Positions 49,480-57,151 are shown, numbered from the stretch's first letter. The stretch: DNA of 64,000 nt from CAMLHP01 sp035759745 (GCA_035759745.1 DASTUF010000041.1:1-64000), one strand, 5' to 3'. The notes: generated by a model from the sequence alone, not told the origin. Numbers and translations are program-made.

Positions 49480-49751
49480 GCCAGCGGGCCGGTGCCGGTG
49501 AAGCGTACCAGGGTCGCCTGCGGCGCCCGGCTGTTGAACTGCGTCTCGCTGACAAGGGCAACGCCCTTCTCGCCGGTGTCCAGGGTCAGCGTGAGCCGCT
49601 CGTTCGGCAGGATCCCGTCCGTGCTGCGCGACATGAACTCGCCGCTCCAGGACTGGCGGGCTGCCGTGGGCTCGGCGATCGTCATCTGCACCTCTACCTG
49701 ATCAAGATCCTTCCGGTTCGACCGCTCAACTGATGCCATGTGCGAAGTCAT
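49476..49751 (-). CDS. Small hypothetical protein
   Basis: The 91-residue product from ATG 49751 (MTSHMASVERSNRKDLDQVE) has a strand-rich middle (GILPNERLTLTLDTGEKGVA then LVSETQFNS) and no signal or membrane segment. ATG 49739 is the alternative start. I recognise no family. The frame is clean but short, converges with the GH130 gene by four bases, and lies divergent from the cold-shock promoter. It could be a regulatory adapter, but nothing in the sequence says so. Confidence 0.5.
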   Translation of the reverse strand: MTSHMASVERSNRKDLDQVEVQMTIAEPTAARQSWSGEFMSRSTDGILPNERLTLTLDTGEKGVALVSETQFNSRAPQATLVRFTGTGPLA

Positions 49752-49879
49752 GCGAAGGCCAGCTTTCGTGCTGCGGGTGGTATGGCGGCGGAGCTTGTGG
49801 AGGTACGACTCCGTCCCAGGAACGATAGTGCCGCAGCGACTTTGCCGCTGGCGTCCGCGCAGTCCCCCGCACATTCGCC

Positions 49880-49908
49880 TTGAGTTCTTCGTGCATTCGT
49901 TGTATATT
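49880..49908 (+). promoter_or_regulatory. Sigma-70-like promoter of the cold-shock gene
   Basis: TTGAGT (49880-49885), a 17-bp spacer and TATATT (49903-49908). Both hexamers and the spacing fit a housekeeping promoter. Transcription would start near 49915, about 150 bases before the cold-shock ATG. Confidence 0.75.
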
Positions 49909-49961
49909 GGGAGTTGCGACAGTCGCGCTCACATGGCGCGATACTATTCCAAGGAGCTGCA

Positions 49962-49994
49962 GGGGTCCCGGGAGTTTCGCCGGGGCCCCTTTTT
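49962..49994 (+). terminator. Intrinsic terminator inside the cold-shock leader
   Basis: GGGGTCCCGG (49962-49971) pairs with CCGGGGCCCC (49980-49989), ten pairs with one wobble, eight-base loop, then TTTTT (49990-49994). It lies between the promoter and the cold-shock ORF, 69 bases before its ATG. It could act as an attenuator or end a small leader RNA of about 80 nt. Confidence 0.8.
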
Positions 49995-50063
49995 CATGCT
50001 ACCTGAACGGTCGCGGGCCCAGCGTGAGGGGATACTCACGGCAATACACAGAGGAACACGACA

Positions 50064-50276
50064 ATGCGCGCGACCGGTACCGTGAAATGGTTCAACGACG
50101 CCAAGGGTTTCGGATTCATCACCCCCGAAAACGGCGCCAAGGATTGCTTCGTTCATCATTCGGCGATTCAGGCCGAGGGCTTCAAGAGCCTCGCCGAAGG
50201 TGAGCGGGTGGAGTTCGACATCGTGGAGGGCCAGAAGGGCCCCGCGGCGGAGAACGTAGCCAAGCTCGCCGTCTAG
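50064..50276 (+). CDS. Cold-shock protein, CspA family
   Basis: The 70-residue protein is a single OB-fold cold-shock domain with both RNA-binding motifs: KGFGFITP (RNP1, residues 14-21) and DCFVHHSAI (RNP2 form). It binds single-stranded nucleic acid and melts RNA hairpins. GAGGAACACGACAATG gives a ribosome site at a slightly long spacing. The gene is transcribed from the 49.88-kb promoter with a roughly 150-nt leader containing an intrinsic terminator, a strong hint of autoregulation through hairpin melting. A second hairpin follows the stop. Confidence 0.96.
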   Translation: MRATGTVKWFNDAKGFGFITPENGAKDCFVHHSAIQAEGFKSLAEGERVEFDIVEGQKGPAAENVAKLAV

Positions 50277-50284
50277 GCGGCAAG

Positions 50285-50335
50285 CAGCAACGACAAGCCC
50301 GGCAGGTGCGCAAGCGCCTGCCGGGCTTGTTGCTG
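50285..50335. terminator. Hairpin after the cold-shock gene
   Basis: ACAAGCCCGGCAGG (50293-50306) pairs perfectly with CCTGCCGGGCTTGT (50317-50330) around a ten-base loop, extended by CAGCA/TGCTG with a bulge. It has no T tract on the plus strand and sits between the convergent cold-shock and cupin genes, so it may serve both. Confidence 0.75.
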
Positions 50336-50349
50336 TGCGCCAGCGGCCT

Positions 50350-50712
50350 TCAGATCCGCTCCAGCTGGTGGCGGGTGAACTCGGTCTCGACGTCACCGGT
50401 GTGCCTGGTGGCGCGGGGCTCGAGCAGCATCAGCTGGACCTCCTCCCGAGCCACGGGACGGTGCTCAATGCCCTTCGGAATCACTACCATCTCGCCCGGC
50501 CCCAGCGTCACTGACCCGTCCCGCAGCTCGATGACCAGCTCGCCCTGGATGACCAGGAACATCTCGTCCTCATCGGCGTGGCTGTGCCAGACGAACTCGC
50601 CCTGCACCTTGGCCAGCTTGACCTGGTGGTCATTGAGGTCCGCGATGATGCGGGGGTGCCAGTGGTCGTTGAAACGGCCAAGCTTCTCAGCCAGATTGAT
50701 ACAGGTCAGCAT
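50350..50712 (-). CDS. Cupin-domain protein
   Basis: The 120-residue protein has the two cupin motifs: FVWHSHADEDEMFLVIQGEL (His, His, Glu metal ligands) and GPGEMVVIPKGIEHRP (final His). The fold binds a metal or small molecule; many such proteins are mannose-6-phosphate isomerase-like or sensor cupins. The substrate is unknown. ATG 50712 opens MLTCINLAEKLGRFNDHWHP. It converges with the cold-shock gene across a hairpin and is divergent from the small lipoprotein gene, with a spacer of 36 bp. Confidence 0.92.
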   Translation of the reverse strand: MLTCINLAEKLGRFNDHWHPRIIADLNDHQVKLAKVQGEFVWHSHADEDEMFLVIQGELVIELRDGSVTLGPGEMVVIPKGIEHRPVAREEVQLMLLEPRATRHTGDVETEFTRHQLERI

Positions 50713-50748
50713 TCGGCCCTCGAGAGGGTGTTAGCAGGGAGAATCGGC

Positions 50749-51219
50749 ATGAACAGTGAGCCCCGCAAGCGCGTCGTGCGACGCATTCTTGCGTCATTCG
50801 CGCTCGTGCTGGCCGCCGCTTGCGGCGACTCCGTGGCGGGACCGGAACATCTCGTGGGGACTTACACCCTGGTCGAGGAGAACGGCGATCCGCTTCCGTC
50901 GGATCCGAGCGCGCCGTTCGGATGCTGCCTGACCCTCAGCGGCTCCCTCGTCCTGACCGCCACTACGTATGATCTCGGCCTCGAGTATCGCAACAAGAAC
51001 AACGGGATCGAGTTCGGAAACTCGGAACAGGGAACCTGGTCTCGTGACGGCAGCACCCTCACCTTCGTCCGCACTGGCGGCGGGGGTGAAGGATTCCCCT
51101 TCCTGCTCGGGCCGGGCACCATTTCAGGTGACGGCCGTACACTACAGCTCCTCTACGGCGACGAAGGCCCCGGATCTGACCAGACACGAGGTTCGTTCCG
51201 GCGGAATTCTCCGCCCTGA
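50749..51219 (+). CDS. Small lipoprotein, unknown function
   Basis: From ATG 50749 (MNSEPRKRVVRRILASFALV), with GGGAG eight bases upstream, the 156-residue product has a lipoprotein signal ending LAAAC. The mature chain reads GTYTLVEENGDPLPSD, then strands such as GSLVLTATTYDLGLEYRN and GTWSRDGSTLTFVRTGGGGE, which suggest a lipocalin-like beta-barrel domain. Paired Cys (FGCCLTL) are in the first loop. Such proteins are frequent in this kind of genome but unnamed. Its 3' end overlaps a convergent membrane-protein gene by 67 bp. Confidence 0.78.
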   Translation: MNSEPRKRVVRRILASFALVLAAACGDSVAGPEHLVGTYTLVEENGDPLPSDPSAPFGCCLTLSGSLVLTATTYDLGLEYRNKNNGIEFGNSEQGTWSRDGSTLTFVRTGGGGEGFPFLLGPGTISGDGRTLQLLYGDEGPGSDQTRGSFRRNSPP

Positions 51220-51602
51220 CGCGGCTCAAACGGCCCCTTGAACAGTATGACTCCGTACACGATGGCCATCACTACATGCGGCGCCGCCACCCACCACAGC
51301 GCCGGGGACGCCGCCGGGTCCCGCAACGCCCGCAGCAGCACCATCGTACCGATGAAATAGAGAATGAGGTTGGCCAGCACCAGCGGCCGGCCGTAGATCC
51401 CGCCGATCAGGGTGCTCTTGTTCAACCAGTTGAGCGCCGCCACCGCCAGCCACCCCGCCCCCACCAGCTGACCCAGCCAGGTGGCGTGCTCCGGAAACCC
51501 CGGCGCCAGCGCAGCCATGATGGAATCAGGCAGGAAGAGAAACGCGATCCCGCCAGCTGCGAGCAGCGCCGCGCTGGTTCGGGTAATCAGCGACGAAGTC
51601 AC
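51153..51602 (-). CDS. Four-helix membrane protein, unknown
   Basis: The 149-residue protein from GTG 51602 (TSSLITRTSAALLAAGGIAF) has four predicted helices, with the last one in HVVMAIVYGVILFKGPF. NKSTLIGGIYGRPLVLANLI and LALRDPAASPALWWVAAP fall in the middle loops. The arrangement resembles many short DoxX-like or unknown membrane proteins. The C-terminal tail (FRRNEPRVWSDPGP) overlaps the convergent lipoprotein gene, so the true 3' end may have been extended. It lies ten bases downstream of the sigma-factor stop, so the two may share a transcript. Confidence 0.75.
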   Translation of the reverse strand: MTSSLITRTSAALLAAGGIAFLFLPDSIMAALAPGFPEHATWLGQLVGAGWLAVAALNWLNKSTLIGGIYGRPLVLANLILYFIGTMVLLRALRDPAASPALWWVAAPHVVMAIVYGVILFKGPFEPRQGGEFRRNEPRVWSDPGPSSP

Positions 51603-51612
51603 CTTGTTGCGC

Positions 51613-52860
51613 TCATGATTGGGCTCCCATCACCTTGGCTCGGCGCCGCTCCAGATACCGTCGCTCCGCCGGGCTGGTCGTGAGCGAGATGGCCCGCTCG
51701 AATGCTGCCGCCGCGTCAGCCGCCTCCCCCGCCTCCGCCAGCAGGTGTGCCCGCGTGGCCCACGCCGGCTGGAAGCGCTGCAGCGCCTTGTCGGGTATGG
51801 CGTCGAGCGCCGAGAGTCCGGTCCGCGCGCCGTCAGCCTGCCCCACCGCTGCCGCATGCGCTACCCGCGCCCCCAGTGTCGGCGCCACCTCCAGCAACGC
51901 CGAGTGGAGCAGCTTGAGCGCCTGCCAGTCGGTCACACCCGACGTCGCGCGCGCGCAATGCACCGACTGCAGTGCCGCTTCCAGCTGGAAGCGCCCCACC
52001 CGCCCCAGCGGCTGGGCCCTCCGCAGGTACGCCTCGCCCAGCGCGATCAGCTCCCGGTCCCAGCGGGCCACGTCCTGCTCGCCCAGCGGCACGAACTCGT
52101 CGTCGGCACTGCGCGCGGGGCGCCGGGCCAGCGACAACGAGAGCAGCGCCGCCAGGCCCAGCACTTCGGGCTCGTCCGGCAGGAGATCGGCGAGTGTAGC
52201 TGCAAGGTACTGCGATTCTGCGGCCAGCGACTCCCGCGCCGCCATGCCGGCCACCAGCGGAAAGTCGATGGCATAGGCGCCGTAGATCGCCTCCAGCACC
52301 GGCACGAGCCGCGGCTCCATCTGGCTTCGCTCCGGCACCACAAAGGGAATCCGCGCCTCCCGGATCCGCCGCTTGGCCCGCACCAGCCGCTGAGCCATCG
52401 CCGAAGGCGGCATCGCAAACGCCTGCGCAATCTGCCTGGCCTCGAAGCCCAGCACCGCCTGCAGCATCAGCGGCGTGCGCACCGCCGGGTCGATCGCGGG
52501 GTGGGCACACACAAAGAGCAGTGCCAGCCGCCGGTCGGGAATCGCCTCGGGATCGAGTTCCTCCAGCGCCGCCAGTTCACGTGCGCCCTCGACGGCACCC
52601 AGGCTCTCCGCCCTTCGATACGCCGCTGACCGGTGCCGGTCGCGCTGGCGATTGCGCGCCACGGTGAGGAGCCAGCCCTCCGGATTGTCGGGAACCCCGG
52701 CGCTGGGCCAGGTCCGGAGCGCCTGCGCGAACGCGTCGGCCAGGCAGTCCTCGGCCGACGCGATGTCGCTGTCCCGTGCAGCCAGAATGGCAAGGAGCCG
52801 GCCGTACACTGTACGCGCCAGCTCCTCCGCCCGGGCGTGAGCGCCCGAACGTGAATCCAT
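51613..52860 (-). CDS. ECF sigma factor, ECF42-like with C-terminal TPR-type extension
   Basis: The 415-residue protein from ATG 52860 has sigma region 2 (EDCLADAFAQALRTWPSAGV and PEGWLLTVARNRQRDRHRSA) and region 4 (FEARQIAQAFAMPPSAMAQR, then LVRAKRRIREARI). A long helical domain of about 230 residues follows, including LPDEPEVLGLAALLSLSLAR and helix pairs like TPR or DUF6596 repeats. This is the composition of ECF42-type sigma factors, which are encoded next to a YCII/DGPF-domain protein, as here. No anti-sigma gene is visible, consistent with that group. Targets unknown. Confidence 0.92.
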   Translation of the reverse strand: MDSRSGAHARAEELARTVYGRLLAILAARDSDIASAEDCLADAFAQALRTWPSAGVPDNPEGWLLTVARNRQRDRHRSAAYRRAESLGAVEGARELAALEELDPEAIPDRRLALLFVCAHPAIDPAVRTPLMLQAVLGFEARQIAQAFAMPPSAMAQRLVRAKRRIREARIPFVVPERSQMEPRLVPVLEAIYGAYAIDFPLVAGMAARESLAAESQYLAATLADLLPDEPEVLGLAALLSLSLARRPARSADDEFVPLGEQDVARWDRELIALGEAYLRRAQPLGRVGRFQLEAALQSVHCARATSGVTDWQALKLLHSALLEVAPTLGARVAHAAAVGQADGARTGLSALDAIPDKALQRFQPAWATRAHLLAEAGEAADAAAAFERAISLTTSPAERRYLERRRAKVMGAQS

Positions 52861-52864
52861 CGGC

Positions 52865-53242
52865 TCAGGAGACCATGGCCCAGGCACCATCTACGAACTG
52901 GACCTTTGAGGGACGGATCTCCACCGTGCCCCACTGCGCCGCGGGGCACTTCTCGGCCCACGCCAGCGCCGCATCGAGATCGGGCACGTCCACGACGAAG
53001 ATCCCGGCGAACGCCTCCCGGGTGTCGGCGAACGGACCATCCTGCACCTGGAGCTTGCCCTGGCGCACCGAGACGCTGGTGGCGGTGGCGATGGTTTCGA
53101 GTACCTCGGCCGACTGGAGCACCCCGGCGTCGGACAGTGCTGTTGCGTACGCCTGGAAGGCCGCCATGCCTTCCTTGATCTCGGCGTCGGTGAGGTTTGA
53201 AACAGCCGGCTGCGGGTAGTGGATCAGCAGTGCGTAACGCAT
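52865..53242 (-). CDS. YCII/DGPF-domain protein
   Basis: The 125-residue protein from ATG 53242 (MRYALLIHYPQPAVSNLTDA) matches YCII-related (DGPF) proteins, with VRQGKLQVQDGPFADTREAF as the diagnostic DGPF block and FAGIFVVDVPDLDAALAWAE following. GGGAGAG lies six bases upstream. These dimeric alpha/beta barrels are usually partners of ECF42 sigma factors, as the gene order shows, and are believed to help signal perception; the exact chemistry is unknown. The sigma-factor gene starts five bases after the stop, so they form an operon. Confidence 0.94.
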   Translation of the reverse strand: MRYALLIHYPQPAVSNLTDAEIKEGMAAFQAYATALSDAGVLQSAEVLETIATATSVSVRQGKLQVQDGPFADTREAFAGIFVVDVPDLDAALAWAEKCPAAQWGTVEIRPSKVQFVDGAWAMVS

Positions 53243-53329
53243 GGTAGACTCTCCCGTCTGGGGTGAAGAATGCGGCACTTCACCCCAATGACGGAAGAGC
53301 TACCAGCCAATCGACACCTGCGGTTGCGG

Positions 53330-54331
53330 TTATTGCACCGTCACTGTTCCCGACATCGCCGCCCCGTGCACCGCACACTGATACGTATACACCCCCGGCG
53401 TGTCGAACTGGAAGCTGTACGTCGATCCGTTGCCGGTGAGGATCGCGCTGCTGGTGAACGACGGCGATCCCGTCGACGCAACCGAGTGCGAGATGCCCCC
53501 GGTGTTGGTCCAGGTCCAGGTGACCTCGGTGCCGGCCGCCACAACGGCGTTGTCAGGGTCAAAGAAGTCGTTGCCCACTTCGATCGCCGATGTCGGGGTC
53601 GGCACGTTCAACTCGCCGGTCGCCGTGAAGGTCACCGGCGAGCCGGTCAATCCCGCCGAGGTGGCGGTGGCGGTGTTGGCACCCTCGTCCGGCCCCAGCG
53701 TGAACGTCGCTGACGCGATACCATCGGCCGCTGTGGTGGACGCGGGCGGTGCCACACTCCCTCCGCCGGCGGTCACCGCCCAGTCCACCGAAACTCCCGC
53801 CACCGGGTTGCCGAACTGGTCCTCCGCCCGCACTTGCAGCGCCACCGGGAGTGCTGCGTCGACGTCGCCCGTCTGGCTATTGCCTGCCGCCAGTTCGAGA
53901 CTTGCCGCTGCTGCGGCCGCCGCTGCTGCATTGAAGGTGACTGGCGAGCCATTGGCACCGCTCACCGTGGCGGTGAGAGTGGCGGCGCCCACGGCGGTCG
54001 GTAAAGTCCAGGCAGTCCCAGCGATCCCATCCGCTCCGGTTGCCGCTGACGCCGGTGTCGCGGCAGCGCCGGTGCCGGCTGCGGCCCAGGTGACCGTGAC
54101 TCCAGCTTCCGGCTCGCCGCCGCGGGTCACCCGTACCCGCACTTCCTCAGCGAGCACGATTCCCACGACGCCGGTCTGTCCGTCTCCGTTGGGCGCCGGC
54201 GCCTTCGCGAGAACCAGCGGGTCCGGCCCGGGACCGGGCCCATTGGGGCCGTTCTCTTCCCCGCCGCACCCCGTAATCGTTACCGCCGCCACAGCCAGCC
54301 CCACCCCGAGACGATACAGCATGTGACTCAT
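53330..54331 (-). CDS. Big-1-type repeat lipoprotein with C-terminal cupredoxin domain
   Basis: The 333-residue protein from ATG 54331 has a signal ending AVTITGCG, a lipobox. Two Big-1-like Ig domains follow: VVGIVLAEEVRVRVTRGGEP then EAGVTVTWAAAG, and ALPVALQVRAEDQFGNPVAG. The last 100 residues form a plastocyanin-like domain with a full type-1 copper set: His in GGISHSVAST, and Cys, His, Met in TYQCAVHGAAMSG. Ala-rich linkers separate the domains. It may be a surface electron-transfer or copper protein. It is divergent from the AraC gene across 103 bp. Confidence 0.88.
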   Translation of the reverse strand: MSHMLYRLGVGLAVAAVTITGCGGEENGPNGPGPGPDPLVLAKAPAPNGDGQTGVVGIVLAEEVRVRVTRGGEPEAGVTVTWAAAGTGAAATPASAATGADGIAGTAWTLPTAVGAATLTATVSGANGSPVTFNAAAAAAAAASLELAAGNSQTGDVDAALPVALQVRAEDQFGNPVAGVSVDWAVTAGGGSVAPPASTTAADGIASATFTLGPDEGANTATATSAGLTGSPVTFTATGELNVPTPTSAIEVGNDFFDPDNAVVAAGTEVTWTWTNTGGISHSVASTGSPSFTSSAILTGNGSTYSFQFDTPGVYTYQCAVHGAAMSGTVTVQ

Positions 54332-54434
54332 AACCCACCCGCTTTCGCCGATCTGGTGTAGGATTGATGACGGGCCCCGTGCAACAGCGCCCGCCGGCTT
54401 CGTCTTTACCTGCAGTCCCGGCTGTAGAGGCCCC

Positions 54435-55250
54435 ATGGCTGATCGCACAACCCAACCCGATGTCTACCAGCCGCTTCGCGCCCGTGCGGTCGGCGGCGTG
54501 CGCCTGACCGAAGGGCTGCATGCGCTGGGCGGCGTCATCCCCTGGCATACCCACGAAGGCCCCACCATGTGCATGGTGCTCCGGGGCGCGTTCATGGAGT
54601 ACAGCGCGGGCCGGGTGACCGACTGCTTCCCATCCACGCTCAAGTTCACGCCCGCCGCCGAGCGCCACTGGAATCGCTTCCATGTGAGCGATGTTCGCGG
54701 CTTCATGGCTGAATTCGATCCTGCCATGGTCACCGCCGATCCCGGCGTGAGCGCGGCGCTGGCCCGGCAGGCGCAGTACGTCGGCGGCCCCGAGCTCCAG
54801 CTCGCCAGCCGCATCTACGCCGAGTTCCGCATCGCTGATTCTGCCGCGCCGCTCGCCATCGAAGGGCTCACGCTCGAGCTGCTCGCGCTGCTGGCACGGA
54901 AGGCCGCTGTCGCCGGCGCCAGCCGTGCGCCGGGATGGACGCGCCGGGCCCATGAGCTGGTGCATGCGTTCGTGGCCAGGCCCCTGACGCTCAGCGCCAT
55001 CGCCGACGAAGTCGGTGTCCATCCCGCCACACTGGCCCGCGGGTTCCGCCGCGCCTACGGCTGCACCATCGGCGAACTGCAGCGGACACTCCGGCTCCAG
55101 CACAGCATGGTCGAGCTGCTCGAGGGGCGGTACACCCTCGCCGAGGTCGCGCACCGCGCGGGCTTCTACGACCAAAGCCATTTCACCAACGCCTTCCAGC
55201 GCGCCTACGGCACCACGCCGGCGCGCTATCGCGCGGCCGCCACCACCTGA
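54435..55250 (+). CDS. AraC-family transcriptional regulator
   Basis: The 271-residue protein has an N-terminal cupin-like sensing domain (GGVIPWHTHEGPTMCMVLRG) and two C-terminal helix-turn-helix motifs: TLSAIADEVGVHPATLARGF and TLAEVAHRAGFYDQSHFTNA, ending with the standard FQRAYGTTPARYR tail. Effector unknown. It sits between the cupredoxin genes and is divergent from the 53.3-kb one, with a shared 103-bp upstream region, so it plausibly controls that gene. GAGG lies five bases before ATG 54435. Its 3' end overlaps a convergent cupredoxin gene by 25 bp. Confidence 0.95.
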   Translation: MADRTTQPDVYQPLRARAVGGVRLTEGLHALGGVIPWHTHEGPTMCMVLRGAFMEYSAGRVTDCFPSTLKFTPAAERHWNRFHVSDVRGFMAEFDPAMVTADPGVSAALARQAQYVGGPELQLASRIYAEFRIADSAAPLAIEGLTLELLALLARKAAVAGASRAPGWTRRAHELVHAFVARPLTLSAIADEVGVHPATLARGFRRAYGCTIGELQRTLRLQHSMVELLEGRYTLAEVAHRAGFYDQSHFTNAFQRAYGTTPARYRAAATT

Positions 55251-55609
55251 CCTCGCATGAACGGATGGAGGGTGCAGCTGTATTCGGCAGCACCTTCTTC
55301 CGCCTCGAACGCGAAGCTCTCGCCCGGCGCCAGCGATCCTGAGTCCCACGAGTCATTGTCGGCCGTCGCCGTGTGCGCCGTCACTCCGTCGTCCTCGCAG
55401 TTCACCCACACCACCGTTGTGCCAACATCCACGCCGGCAAGCGTGGGAACGAACGTGAAATCCCGGATGGCGATGATCACGGAATCCGGCCCCGCCGGCC
55501 GGTCCGCGCGCTCGCATGTCACCCCCGCCCCGCCCAGGTTCGGCTCGTGGCTGGAGAAGCAGGCTGCCACCGCCAACGCGCCCATCGCAGTGACAGCCAG
55601 GCGCCTCAC
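55226..55609 (-). CDS. Cupredoxin-domain lipoprotein
   Basis: The 127-residue product starts at GTG 55609, overlapping the upstream stop (GTGA). The signal RRLAVTAMGALAVAAC is a lipobox. The mature chain is one plastocyanin-like domain: VDVGTTVVWVNCEDDGVTAH supplies the first copper His, and YSCTLHPFMRG the Cys, His and Met. All four type-1 ligands are present, so copper binding is likely. Such proteins usually transfer electrons, or bind copper as chaperones, in the envelope. It is the second gene of an operon with the DUF5777 fusion. Confidence 0.9.
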   Translation of the reverse strand: MRRLAVTAMGALAVAACFSSHEPNLGGAGVTCERADRPAGPDSVIIAIRDFTFVPTLAGVDVGTTVVWVNCEDDGVTAHTATADNDSWDSGSLAPGESFAFEAEEGAAEYSCTLHPFMRGQVVAAAR

Positions 55610-56676
55610 GATCCCTCCCGAACCACCACGGTGCCCTTCATGAAGGGATGCGGTTCGCAGCTGTAGTCGTGGCGCCCCACTTCGGTGAACCGGTGGCGAA
55701 AGGTGCGACCCGGCTGGATCTGACCCGACTGGAACGACGTGTCCGCCGCGGTCACGGTGTGCGCCAGCGGATCATCATTCACCCACTCGACGGTGGCGCC
55801 GGCCTCAATTTCCACCGTCTCGCCGAACTTGAGGTTGGCGATGTGGATCACCACCACGCTGTCACCTGGTGCGGGCGCCGCACGCCGGACCTCTTCCGGT
55901 GCATCGCCACCGCCGCCGTCACCGCTCCCGAAGTAGCGCGCCAGGGTGAACGGAATGGTGAACTCGAAGCCCGCCCGCGTCGCCGAACCGCCCCGCGACG
56001 CCGATTGCATAGTGGTGCCGCTAGTATTGCTCACATGCAGCGACAGTGTGTGCGGCGACGACGGGATCGCCAGGTGCAGTCCTGCGCTCCATGCCACCCG
56101 CTCGCTCGGGTCGCGCTCGAAGAGCGTGAACACGTCGCCAGCCAGCGCCACATGCCGGGTCAGCCGCAGCACCGCACCGCCACCAATTCCGCCATCGGCG
56201 CCAGTGGCGTCGGGATCAGCCAGGATCCGGCCAACCGCAAGCAGCCGCACCGGGCCTGTATCCCGCGCCAGCGATAGTTCACCGGCGGGCCCGCGTGCGG
56301 CGAGGTTCCAGCTGGCCGCCACACCTACATCGAGCGGCGCGCCACCGGCGTGCACCAGCGGTTGCACCCGCCCGAAGAACTCCCATTCGTTGGGGAAGGA
56401 CACGGCGACTGTGCTGTTGGTGGCGTACTGGAGTCCGGCGGTCGCCCGGCTCGGCAGCCCCGCGGCGAGCGTGAACGTCGGAAAGCCGACGACCTTGCGC
56501 TCAGGCGCCGGCCCCCGGCTGAACCGGTGCGAGAAGTTGAACTGCACCACACCCATCGGCACCCACCACGGCCCACTCACGTTGGGGCCGCGTTCCAGCA
56601 GCGATTGTGCCCGCGCCAACGCGGGCGCCCCGGCCACCAGCAGGAGTGCCAGCACTGCTCGCCCCATCGTGATCAT
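55606..56676 (-). CDS. DUF5777-type beta-barrel fused to a cupredoxin domain
   Basis: The 356-residue protein from ATG 56676 (MITMGRAVLALLLVAGAPAL) has a signal peptide. Residues 40-250 are strand-rich, with GVVQFNFSHRFSRGPAPERK and GGGAVLRLTRHVALAGDVFT, matching the DUF5777 barrel type. A Gly-rich linker (about 250-265) leads to a cupredoxin domain with HIANLKFGETVEIEAGATVE, DDPLAHTVTAAD and YSCEPHPFMKGT: a complete His-Cys-His-Met set. A barrel-cupredoxin fusion could hold the copper domain at the outer membrane. It lies five bases downstream of the single cupredoxin gene and overlaps the next one (GTGA), so the three form an operon. Confidence 0.85.
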   Translation of the reverse strand: MITMGRAVLALLLVAGAPALARAQSLLERGPNVSGPWWVPMGVVQFNFSHRFSRGPAPERKVVGFPTFTLAAGLPSRATAGLQYATNSTVAVSFPNEWEFFGRVQPLVHAGGAPLDVGVAASWNLAARGPAGELSLARDTGPVRLLAVGRILADPDATGADGGIGGGAVLRLTRHVALAGDVFTLFERDPSERVAWSAGLHLAIPSSPHTLSLHVSNTSGTTMQSASRGGSATRAGFEFTIPFTLARYFGSGDGGGGDAPEEVRRAAPAPGDSVVVIHIANLKFGETVEIEAGATVEWVNDDPLAHTVTAADTSFQSGQIQPGRTFRHRFTEVGRHDYSCEPHPFMKGTVVVREGS

Positions 56677-56681
56677 TCGCG

Positions 56682-57053
56682 CTACGGTGCGACGACCTGC
56701 ACCGAGCCGCTCATCCCGGGATGGATGGTGCATACGTACGGAAACGTCCCGGCGGCAGCGAAGGTGCGGGAAATGCTTACGTCGGCGTTGCTCCCGCCGA
56801 TATCGGCCGGAGCCCCCGCCACCGCGTCGAAGGTCACGTTGTGGCCGGTGGCCTCGAACTCCCAGGTCACCTCACCCCCGGTCGCGACCTGGACCGAGGC
56901 AGGATTGAAGGTGAGCCCGTTCGTGGCCGTCACGTCAGCTGACGCGGGCGGCGGGTTGGGCTCGTTGGGATCGTCATCAGAGCAACCGGAAGCCAGGCCA
57001 GCCGCGAGCAGTGCCGCGACGGCAAGCGCCGGCATGAAGTATCGGGTGGTCAT
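56682..57053 (-). CDS. Cupredoxin-domain lipoprotein
   Basis: The 123-residue protein from ATG 57053 (GGAGGG four bases upstream) has a lipoprotein signal ending AAGLASGC. A Pro-rich spacer (DDDPNEPNPPPAS) precedes the cupredoxin domain: VATGGEVTWEFEATGHNVTF holds the first His, and FPYVCTIHPGMSG the Cys, His and Met. It is the first gene of a three-gene operon of such proteins and the smallest member. Function is probably envelope electron transfer or copper handling. Confidence 0.9.
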   Translation of the reverse strand: MTTRYFMPALAVAALLAAGLASGCSDDDPNEPNPPPASADVTATNGLTFNPASVQVATGGEVTWEFEATGHNVTFDAVAGAPADIGGSNADVSISRTFAAAGTFPYVCTIHPGMSGSVQVVAP

Positions 57054-57138
57054 ACCGCCCTCCTTAAGTACTCCCAAGTTGGCTGGTGCCTGCCGGGCGG
57101 TCTTGGACGGGATTGGTGCCGGTTGGAAGGGATTGACC

Positions 57139-57144
57139 TAGTAT
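57139..57144 (+). promoter_or_regulatory. Possible -10 for a leaderless DUF4153 mRNA
   Basis: TAGTAT stands seven bases before ATG 57152 with no Shine-Dalgarno motif between them. A TATTAG overlap makes the exact hexamer ambiguous. No -35 of good quality is present at 17 bp. Confidence 0.3.
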
Positions 57145-57151
57145 TAGCCCG

